A stretch of 10,371 nucleotides of DNA from Bacteroidota bacterium (GTDB lineage Bacteria; Bacteroidota; Bacteroidia; NS11-12g; UBA955). Location of the stretch: contig CANHGC010000028.1 in the NCBI GenBank assembly GCA_947460045.1, forward strand, positions 1-10,371. Reading direction: 5' to 3'. This document shows positions 1 through 6,150 of the stretch, piece by piece. Both the position numbers and the translations under genes were made by a program. Position 1 is the first letter of the stretch. Every line of letters begins with the position of its first letter. The notes beneath the pieces were generated by a model, which was not told where the DNA came from, ran no database searches, and saw nothing but the letters and a program-made list of their open reading frames with translations.

Positions 1-928
1 ACACCGCGTCTGCAATGGGTAAGGCCAAATCGCTTTTTTCGCATTTGTTGTAAATCAAATTCGATGCGTAATATCCTTCTGCCACCATGTTCATTTCCAA
101 TTGAGCTGCTTTTACGCTGTATCCTTTACCAAGCATGTTTCCAAAGGTTCGATTTCTACTAAACTGGGAGTAACAAGTAACCAACAGATCTCCCAAATAG
201 GCAGCTTCATTCACATCGCGATTTGCCGGGGCAATTGTTTCTAGGAAAAGCTTCATTTCACGAATGGCGCAACTGGTGTATAGTGCCAAAAAGTTGTCGC
301 CATATCCCAAGCCATGTGCAATTCCTGCTCCGATGGCATAAATGTTTTTCATTACAGCCGAGTATTCTGCACCAATGAGGTCACTGCTGCACCAAACTCG
401 GATAAAATCTCCCTCCAAATATGTTTTGATACATTCGGCAACCGATAGTTGATTGGCAGCAACGGTGAGGTAGGAGAGCTTTTCTGCTGCCACTTCTTCG
501 GCATGACATGGTCCCGTGATAATTGCCACTTGGTCCATTGGGATGCCGTGGTGTTTTTCCAGGTATTTGGCCATCACCAAATTTGTGGTTGGTTCTATCC
601 CTTTGATTGCAGACACGTACAAGTGATTTGTAGGTAACACACAACCATTTAAACTCTGATGGATGAATGCCGATGGTACTGCCAAAATGGTGATCTCGCT
701 TCGATTGAGTACATCTTGTAAGTCGCTGCTCACAATCACGCGCTCCGGATGTATTTCAACGCTGGATAGATAATCGGGGTTGTGCAGATGTGTTTTGATG
801 TATTCCGCCTTCTCAGGGTTTCTGATCCACCAATTCACCACATGACCCGCGTCAGAAATCATTTTAATGAGTGCTGTAGCCCAACTGCCACTGCCTATGA
901 TTCCGATGGTTTGTTTTGTTGATTGCAT
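1..928 (-). CDS. gpsA: Glycerol-3-phosphate dehydrogenase [NAD(P)+], C-terminus cut by window edge
   Basis: Cytosolic enzyme reducing dihydroxyacetone phosphate to sn-glycerol 3-phosphate with NAD(P)H, which supplies the backbone for phospholipid synthesis. I translated the frame from the ATG at 928; it stays open for 309 codons to the left edge. The family is usually about 330-340 residues, so roughly 25 C-terminal residues are missing. Visible signatures: the N-terminal Rossmann loop GSGSWATA (residues 12-19), SAIKG with Lys109, TGPCHAEE (138-145), the invariant Lys194 in VMKNIYAIGAG, and the substrate-domain stretch GDNFLALYTS followed by SRNRTFGNMLGKG. A G-rich, Shine-Dalgarno-like GGGGGA lies 8 bases before the ATG, unusual among the genes here, and supports this start. 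It is the last visible gene of a co-oriented minus-strand series, 84 bases after bcp, with its own promoter-like box. No frameshift was found. Confidence 0.96.
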   Translation of the reverse strand, partial: MQSTKQTIGIIGSGSWATALIKMISDAGHVVNWWIRNPEKAEYIKTHLHNPDYLSSVEIHPERVIVSSDLQDVLNRSEITILAVPSAFIHQSLNGCVLPTNHLYVSAIKGIEPTTNLVMAKYLEKHHGIPMDQVAIITGPCHAEEVAAEKLSYLTVAANQLSVAECIKTYLEGDFIRVWCSSDLIGAEYSAVMKNIYAIGAGIAHGLGYGDNFLALYTSCAIREMKLFLETIAPANRDVNEAAYLGDLLVTCYSQFSRNRTFGNMLGKGYSVKAAQLEMNMVAEGYYASNLIYNKCEKSDLALPIADAV

Positions 929-961
929 AGATAAATTCCCCCAATACTGTTAGGATTACGG

Positions 962-969
962 CAAAAATA
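962..969 (-). promoter_or_regulatory. Putative -7 promoter box of gpsA (TATTTTTG)
   Basis: On the minus strand this reads TATTTTTG, an exact match to the Bacteroidota -7 consensus TAnnTTTG. It ends 33 bases before the gpsA ATG, implying a leader of roughly 25-30 bases that contains the GGGGGA ribosome-binding candidate. No TTG was seen at the expected -33 spacing, so the call rests on the -7 box and its position alone. The box follows the hairpin at 975-995. Confidence 0.45.
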
Positions 970-974
970 CAACT

Positions 975-995
975 CACGCATCTATTCGATGCATG
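975..995 (-). terminator. Hairpin after bcp, possible weak terminator or attenuator
   Basis: Read on the minus strand, CATGCATC (995-988) pairs with GATGCGTG (982-975) around a five-base loop GAATA. This gives 8 pairs including one T-G wobble, with further pairing beyond a mismatch. It begins 17 bases after the bcp stop codon and is followed by TTGTATTTTTG, a T-rich tract that overlaps the gpsA -7 box. The layout resembles an intrinsic terminator, but the stem is not very GC-rich and the T run is interrupted, so its strength is uncertain. Confidence 0.35.
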
Positions 996-1012
996 TGTGA
1001 GCCAAATAGCCC

Positions 1013-1462
1013 TTAAGAAATGATTTGATTTGCGTGGTTTTTGGTATCCACTTTCTCAATGATTTCAGACAAATTGCCTTGCTCATCAATCACAAAGGTA
1101 GTCCGGGCAATTCCCATGTATTTTCTGCCATACATGCTTTTTTCCACCCAAACACCATAGGCCAATGCCACGGCATTGTCGGTATCTGCCAGCAAATCAA
1201 AAGGCAAATTGTATTTTTCGATAAATTTTTGGTGCTTGGACTCTTTGTCTGGACTCACACCCAAAATGGCATATCCTTGTGCCAACAAAGCCTCGTAATT
1301 ATCGCGCAAGCTACATGCCTCCGCCGTGCAACCTGGGGTATCGTCTTTGGGATAGAAATACAACACCAATTTTTTACCGGCGTAATTGTTCAAGGTAACG
1401 ATTTCTCCGCGCTGGTTGTTGGCAGAGAAGTTCGGGGCAGGGGTTCCAATAGTAAGATTCAT
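1013..1462 (-). CDS. bcp: Thioredoxin-dependent thiol peroxidase (Bcp/PrxQ-type peroxiredoxin)
   Basis: Cytosolic peroxiredoxin of 149 residues, the normal size for the Bcp/PrxQ family. It reduces H2O2 and organic hydroperoxides using thioredoxin. The peroxidatic Cys45 lies in the family motif PKDDTPGCTAEACSLRD (residues 38-54). Cys50, five residues later, is the resolving cysteine typical of atypical two-cysteine members. Arg120 in GIARTTF matches the conserved active-site arginine, and Thr42 and Pro43 complete the catalytic pocket. The N-terminus (IGTPAPNF) is the standard start of the fold, so the ATG at 1462 fits. No Shine-Dalgarno sequence is visible. The gene lies 91 bases after dpp4 and 84 before gpsA, on the same strand; a promoter-like box in the upstream gap suggests separate transcription. 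Thioredoxin reductase, which recharges its electron donor, is encoded at the right end of the window. Confidence 0.96.
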   Translation of the reverse strand: MNLTIGTPAPNFSANNQRGEIVTLNNYAGKKLVLYFYPKDDTPGCTAEACSLRDNYEALLAQGYAILGVSPDKESKHQKFIEKYNLPFDLLADTDNAVALAYGVWVEKSMYGRKYMGIARTTFVIDEQGNLSEIIEKVDTKNHANQIIS

Positions 1463-1503
1463 GATGGTTTAACAATTAATTGCTTAAAGCGTTTTTACGG
1501 GTG

Positions 1504-1538
1504 CAAAGTTCGTCTCTTATGTGTTGCGAAAATTGCAA
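1504..1538 (-). promoter_or_regulatory. Putative bcp promoter (TTG-N24-GAACTTTG)
   Basis: On the minus strand GAACTTTG (1511-1504) matches 7 of 8 positions of the Bacteroidota -7 box TAnnTTTG. It ends 41 bases before the bcp ATG. A TTG at 1538-1536 could serve as the -33 element, but the 24-base spacing is slightly longer than the usual range of about 17-23. The same octamer GAACTTTG occurs near the start of glnN. Weak evidence, by motif only. Confidence 0.3.
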
Positions 1539-1553
1539 CGCAAAAAAGAGAAG

Positions 1554-3998
1554 TTACAATTTTTCCAAAACGAATTCGGTCATTCTGCGATACAAATGGT
1601 AGCTCGCAGCGCGGTCTCCAATACCATGGTTGCGGTTGGGATAGACCTCGGCATCGTATCGAACACCTGATTTGATCATCGCATTGATCATCTCTGCAGA
1701 ATTTTGCCAATGCACGTTATCGTCGCCAGTACCATGCACCAACAAATAATTGCCTTTGATGCCATCAGTGTAATTCAATGGTGAATTGTCTTCGTAACCG
1801 CGGGGATTGTCTACCGGCCTTCGCAAATATCGCTCTGTGTAAATGTTGTCGTAAAATTTCCAATGCGTTACAGGTGCTACTGCCACAGCGGCTTTGAAAA
1901 CATCGGCGTGTTTGGTGATGGCACTGCTGCTCATGTATCCGCCAAAACTCCAACCCCAAATGCCAATTCTGCTCGCTTCAACATAAGGAAGGTTTGCCAT
2001 CTGTTGCGCTGCAAACGCGTGATCGGTGCTCTCCAATTTCCCCAACTCCAAATAGGTCGATTTCTTGAAAATTGCGCCTTTTCGGCCTGTTCCGCGATTG
2101 TCAACCACCGTGATCAAATACCCCTGCGAGGCCAAAAACTGGTGATAGAAGAAGTTCCGACTGCCAAACTGATTGCGCACTTGATTGCTGCCAGGTCCGC
2201 CATACACAAACATCAAAACCGGATATTTCTGCGTCGGATTGTAGTTGGCAGGGTAGATGGTGTAGGAGGCTTGGGTCGACATCAAACGTTTGTGGATTTG
2301 GTATTGCGTGCTTGTAATTGCAGCGTCCCAACCGTTGACTTTTGCCAGGTGCCAAAACTCGGTTTCCCAATAGCCCTTTGCTGTGGTATCTGTGGCGTAT
2401 TCCCCGAACTTTACCATGCCCAAATTCAATGAGGCCATTTTTTCGGTCCATGCCACGTTCAATTCCACGTCTTTGCTCCATTTGCCGTCCATGCGTTTCA
2501 AGCGATGTTCCACCACCGGTTTGTTTGAGTTGTTGCTGCGAGATTCGGTGTAATAGAGGGCATTCGGACCCAAATTTACGTTGTAATTGTAGCCTGGTTC
2601 GGTGAGGCGCTTTTTGCCTTTGCCGTTCAAGCCGATGCAATACACATGGTCTTCCAACATCGATTGTTCGCTGCTGCTATATACGATGCTTTTCGTGGCG
2701 TCAACATAGCCCAAGAATCGAATCACATCAAAAGAACCTGAGGTAATGGCTTTGGAATATCGTTGGGTTGCGGCGCAATTGGGCGATACATTGCCTTTTT
2801 CAATGCAATCGCTATAATCTTGCAAGTACAAATGATTGAATCCCGATTTCTCACTGCTATAAATGAATTGTGTGCTCTTGGGGATGAATGTTAGGTTGTC
2901 GGTGATTTCAACGTACGCCGAATCAACCTCCTCCAGGATCAATCCGCAGTCGCCACTCAATGGATTACAAAACAGAAGTTCCCAATGATTTTGCCAACGG
3001 TTCAATCGCTGTATGCTCAAAAACTGATCGGTTTGGGTCCACTGAATTCGAGGTAAATACTGGTCCTTTTCACTACCTGTCTTTGCGATGCGCGTTTGCT
3101 TATCGCTCAAACTGTAAACATGCACATCCACTTTGGCATTGTCTTCGCCGGCCTTGGGGTATTTCCAATGGGTTTGCGATGGGTAAAGCTCCTTGCTGTT
3201 GAACATGTCCATCGAGAATTCCTTCACTTTGCTCTCATCGAAGTGATAAAAAGCGAGGAAACTGCCACTGGGCGACCAGCGCATGCCATTGTCCATGGTG
3301 AATTCCTCTTCGTATACCCAGTCTACAGCGCCATTGATGATCTTGTTTTCTGCGCCGTCGGTGGTGATTTGGGTTTCTGTGCCGGCAATCAAATCATAGA
3401 TAAAAACGTTGTTTTCTTTCACGTAAGCCACCCGTTTGTTGTCGGGCGATAGGGTAGGATACCGCATACGTCCGGGTATGTAGGTGATTTTATGTAATTG
3501 TAAATCAACGACATAGCATTTTGCTGTGAATGAATGGCGATAGACTTGCTGCTTTTCGTATTGTACCACCATGAACTTCTCGTCGCCGCTGATTTCGTAG
3601 CTGCCTTGAGGCGGAATCTCTTCAAATCGTTTGGCATCGAACAGAATAATGGGGGTAATGGATTTGCCTTCGATGTCTTTTTTGATCAATTGCCAAGGGT
3701 TTGGACCAGGGGAAGTGATTTTGTCTGAAGGTTGAGGGCTATCGTCTAGTTTAAATTCAATAAAGTGTTTGCCATCGGGGGCGAATTCGCCGAAGTTGCC
3801 CGGTTTGGGATACAGGGCGGGGTCGCGGAAAACTCTCTCCAGTGTAAGGCGTCCCGAACCTTGACCACGGCCTGTATTTTCCTCAACCGCGACGGATGCT
3901 TTGGCTGCTGTGTTTTGGGCGATTGATGTTTGGATGCCAAACCCGAAAAGGAATACGAAACTGAACAGTGATTTACTCATGCTTGTCAATGATTTCAT
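1554..3998 (-). CDS. dpp4: Dipeptidyl peptidase IV, secreted serine peptidase (family S9B)
   Basis: An 814-residue exported serine exopeptidase that removes X-Pro or X-Ala dipeptides from peptide N-termini, probably in the periplasm or at the cell surface for peptide use. A signal peptide covers about residues 1-28 (hydrophobic core LFSFVFLFGFGI, then SIAQ). A beta-propeller domain follows to about residue 550, carrying the substrate N-terminus-binding glutamates in DWVYEEEF (Glu230-232). The C-terminal alpha/beta hydrolase has the oxyanion Tyr599 in YGGPGS, nucleophile Ser684 in GWSFGGYMS, substrate-pocket tyrosines in YTERY (720-724), Asp759 in HGTGDDNVH and His791 in NRNHGI. The Ser-Asp-His spacing (75 and 32) is close to human DPP4 (78 and 32). 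The first Met is used; Met7 (3980) is a possible alternative and would also leave a good signal peptide. It starts 12 bases after kup, suggesting co-transcription. A Gly-rich linker (GRGQGSG) sits between the signal peptide and the propeller. Confidence 0.95.
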   Translation of the reverse strand: MKSLTSMSKSLFSFVFLFGFGIQTSIAQNTAAKASVAVEENTGRGQGSGRLTLERVFRDPALYPKPGNFGEFAPDGKHFIEFKLDDSPQPSDKITSPGPNPWQLIKKDIEGKSITPIILFDAKRFEEIPPQGSYEISGDEKFMVVQYEKQQVYRHSFTAKCYVVDLQLHKITYIPGRMRYPTLSPDNKRVAYVKENNVFIYDLIAGTETQITTDGAENKIINGAVDWVYEEEFTMDNGMRWSPSGSFLAFYHFDESKVKEFSMDMFNSKELYPSQTHWKYPKAGEDNAKVDVHVYSLSDKQTRIAKTGSEKDQYLPRIQWTQTDQFLSIQRLNRWQNHWELLFCNPLSGDCGLILEEVDSAYVEITDNLTFIPKSTQFIYSSEKSGFNHLYLQDYSDCIEKGNVSPNCAATQRYSKAITSGSFDVIRFLGYVDATKSIVYSSSEQSMLEDHVYCIGLNGKGKKRLTEPGYNYNVNLGPNALYYTESRSNNSNKPVVEHRLKRMDGKWSKDVELNVAWTEKMASLNLGMVKFGEYATDTTAKGYWETEFWHLAKVNGWDAAITSTQYQIHKRLMSTQASYTIYPANYNPTQKYPVLMFVYGGPGSNQVRNQFGSRNFFYHQFLASQGYLITVVDNRGTGRKGAIFKKSTYLELGKLESTDHAFAAQQMANLPYVEASRIGIWGWSFGGYMSSSAITKHADVFKAAVAVAPVTHWKFYDNIYTERYLRRPVDNPRGYEDNSPLNYTDGIKGNYLLVHGTGDDNVHWQNSAEMINAMIKSGVRYDAEVYPNRNHGIGDRAASYHLYRRMTEFVLEKL

Positions 3999-4010
3999 GC
4001 ACTAATGATG

Positions 4011-5969
4011 TTAAATGCGTTGCAGTTTTACTGTGCTGCGGGGCTTAATAATCACCGGTACCATTTCGTGAGTCACCACGGAACCGTCTAATCCGAACCA
4101 TTTTTCAGGTTTGCCTGCCAAAACCTTCATGTTGTCGTAGGCTTGCATCACCAAGTCATCGATAATCGACAATTCATTCTCTTGGCTCATTTCTTCATCA
4201 ACCAATACAAATCGGAAATCGCCCAGGTGATTTTTGTCGATAAATGCGTGGTAATATGGATCCAAATCGATCTCGTCTTTATCAACCATTTCTTGAATCA
4301 CCATCCTCAAATACACGCTGATTTTTTGTTGAACACGGAATCCCAACCTGAATCTCACACGAATGATATCGTTCTTTTCAACCACATTGATTTTGTATTC
4401 CATGGTGTAAGGCTCATCTGTGATTTCTATGTTCACGAACCAGTAAAAATCTGCACGCTTGGGTCGCTTGTACAAGATAGAATAAATCAACGGTGATTCT
4501 ACTTCGTCATCGGCTTTTGCTTTACTTAGGTAGATAAGGTGTGTGGCAAATTTGGGTAGGGTTGTATCTTGACTCAGCGCACGGAGTTTGTCTCTGTAGC
4601 TTGTGAGTTTCTCAGTCACCACCATGCTTTGGTTGATTTTTCCGCCGCGATAGCTGATATACATGACCAGGATGATTCCCGCGCCAATGAGCAATGTTAC
4701 GAAGCCTCCATCTGCAAATTTACTTAGGTTGGCAATCAAGAAGGCCGTTTCAACCACCACGAATACCGTCATGATTAGGTATACCAAAATGATGTTCCAC
4801 CGTTGTTTTCTCAGGTAATAGAACAACAAAATAGATGTCATTAGCATGGTAACGGTAATGGCTAAGCCGTAAGCCGCTTCCATTTTGGCACTTTCTTCAA
4901 AAATCAAAACGATAAAAATACACCCAATCAAAAGGGCATTGTTTACAACCGGAATGTAAATCTGTCCCTTGATGTTCGTTGGGAACTTAACAGTAAATTT
5001 CGGGAAGAAGTGCAATCGAATCGCTTCAGAAACCAAGGTAAAAGATCCGCTAATGAGTGCTTGAGAGGCGATGATCGCCGCCATGGTAGCAATGGCGATA
5101 CCCACCAACAAAAACCAATCGGGCATTACGCCATAAAACGGCTTCTGTCCTTCTAGCGATGTGCCCACTCTATTGAGTAGCCAAGCGCCCTGACCAAAGT
5201 AGTTCATGAGCAAGCTGATCTTTACAAAAATCCATGAAACGCGGATGTTTTGTTTGCCGCAGTGACCCAAATCAGAGTAAAGGGCTTCTGCTCCTGTTGT
5301 GCATAGGAATACAGCACCCAACAACAAAAACGCATTTGGGCTTGATTGCAAGAAATCAACGATATAAATTGGGTTGAAGGCTTTTAGTATTTCGGGGTGT
5401 TGAATGATTTGGTTGAATCCCAAAACCCCCAACATGGAAAACCAGACGAGCATGATCGGACCGAAAAATTTACCCACGGCGTTTGTCCCCACGCGTTGAA
5501 ACAAGAAAATCACACAAATGATCGCAATTACGATGGGCACTGTGTGTATTTGGCTGAGGTCATAAGCATAGCCATGTTCTGGGGTGATGTAAGTTAAACC
5601 TTCGATGGCTGAAGAAACAGAAATTGGCGGAGTGATAATTCCATCGGCAAGTAGCATTGCACCACCCACGACTGTTCCTACCACCAAATAAGGAAAACGT
5701 CTTCTGAGTAAACTATACAATGAAAAAATACCACCTTCGCCATTGTTGTCGGCCTGAAGCGTAAGGATCACGTACTTAATGGTGGTTTGTAGCATTAACG
5801 TCCAAAACACAGCACTCAATCCTCCATAAATGAGCGTTTCGCTGATGGGTTTATCGCCCATAATGGCACTCATTACATACAGCGGTGAAGTTCCGATATC
5901 GCCAAAGATGATACCGAGGGTAATCAATAGGCCAGCACCGGTGACCTTGTTAATGTTAGAGTGGCTCAT
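4011..5969 (-). CDS. kup: Kup-type low-affinity potassium uptake permease
   Basis: A 652-residue inner-membrane K+ transporter of the KUP/HAK/KT family (H+-coupled K+ import), close to the usual length of about 620-660. It opens with the family hallmark LGIIFGDIGTSPLYV (residues 18-32), including Asp24 and Tyr31. ADNNGEGGIFSLYSLLRR follows (73-90, near the usual ADNHGEGG), then ADGIITPPISVSSAIEGL (108-125) with acidic residues Asp109 and Glu123. About twelve hydrophobic segments extend to around residue 445, ending near GAGIILVMYISY. A soluble C-terminal cytoplasmic domain of about 200 residues follows, as usual for the family. The start is the first Met, directly before the conserved membrane segment. 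No Shine-Dalgarno sequence is seen. It is first of the minus-strand series and divergent from glnN; the dpp4 start lies 12 bases past its stop. Confidence 0.96.
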   Translation of the reverse strand: MSHSNINKVTGAGLLITLGIIFGDIGTSPLYVMSAIMGDKPISETLIYGGLSAVFWTLMLQTTIKYVILTLQADNNGEGGIFSLYSLLRRRFPYLVVGTVVGGAMLLADGIITPPISVSSAIEGLTYITPEHGYAYDLSQIHTVPIVIAIICVIFLFQRVGTNAVGKFFGPIMLVWFSMLGVLGFNQIIQHPEILKAFNPIYIVDFLQSSPNAFLLLGAVFLCTTGAEALYSDLGHCGKQNIRVSWIFVKISLLMNYFGQGAWLLNRVGTSLEGQKPFYGVMPDWFLLVGIAIATMAAIIASQALISGSFTLVSEAIRLHFFPKFTVKFPTNIKGQIYIPVVNNALLIGCIFIVLIFEESAKMEAAYGLAITVTMLMTSILLFYYLRKQRWNIILVYLIMTVFVVVETAFLIANLSKFADGGFVTLLIGAGIILVMYISYRGGKINQSMVVTEKLTSYRDKLRALSQDTTLPKFATHLIYLSKAKADDEVESPLIYSILYKRPKRADFYWFVNIEITDEPYTMEYKINVVEKNDIIRVRFRLGFRVQQKISVYLRMVIQEMVDKDEIDLDPYYHAFIDKNHLGDFRFVLVDEEMSQENELSIIDDLVMQAYDNMKVLAGKPEKWFGLDGSVVTHEMVPVIIKPRSTVKLQRI

Positions 5970-6125
5970 TTGTGTAAAAGTGGGGGCGAATTTAATGATG
6001 AAATCAAATCTCTTGTAATAAATATTTGTATGTGTTCATTTTGTGAATAAGTGTTAATCACGCCGTTTTTGGGTGGTTGTGGGCTGTGGATGGATGTGTG
6101 AAATTAAACAGATTGAATTGTTAAA
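5970..6125. promoter_or_regulatory. Divergent intergenic region between kup and glnN
   Basis: This 156-base AT-rich region must carry promoters for kup (leftward) and possibly glnN (rightward). On the plus strand AATATTTG (6021-6028) matches 7 of 8 positions of TAnnTTTG. On the minus strand GAGATTTG (6011-6004) is a poorer candidate for kup. A short inverted repeat TTCA-TTTTG-TGAA spans 6035-6047. At 6097-6112 there is a TGTGA half-site with a degenerate second half. None of these is strong, and no riboswitch-like structure was recognised. Confidence 0.4.
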
Positions 6126-6150
6126 ATGACACTTAAAAGTGAGAACTTTG
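6118..6150 (+). promoter_or_regulatory. Promoter-like TTG-N22-GAACTTTG overlapping the 5' end of the longest glnN frame
   Basis: A TTG at 6118-6120 is followed after 22 bases by GAACTTTG (6143-6150), 7 of 8 matches to the Bacteroidota -7 box, at a spacing within the accepted range. Transcription from here would begin around 6155, downstream of the first ATG (6126) but about 25 bases before the second in-frame ATG (6180). If real, translation must begin at 6180. Motif-based inference only. Confidence 0.35.

Noticed and set aside
488..511. GpsA motif TGPCHAEE with Cys instead of the Ser or Thr common in other phyla
   Set aside because: From memory, Cys at this position is common in Bacteroidota GpsA, and the other catalytic residues are intact, so it is not a sign of inactivation.
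1523..1539. Inverted repeat GTTGC-N7-GCAAC between dpp4 and bcp as a terminator
   Set aside because: On the minus strand the 5-bp stem is followed by ACATAAGAG, with no T run; the T run lies before the stem. Too short to claim as functional.
1025..1675. 216-codon plus-strand open frame over bcp
   Set aside because: Antisense shadow: the minus strand encodes a complete peroxiredoxin with catalytic motifs, while the plus-strand translation shows no recognisable domain.
2101..2640. 179-codon minus-strand frame inside dpp4
   Set aside because: Out-of-frame reading of dpp4; the dpp4 frame is intact through this region and the alternative product is Arg/Gln-rich with no domain.
6097..6112. Second Crp-like site upstream of glnN (TGTGA-N6-ACAGA)
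   Set aside because: Only one half-site is intact; the other matches 3 of 5 positions, which is expected often by chance.
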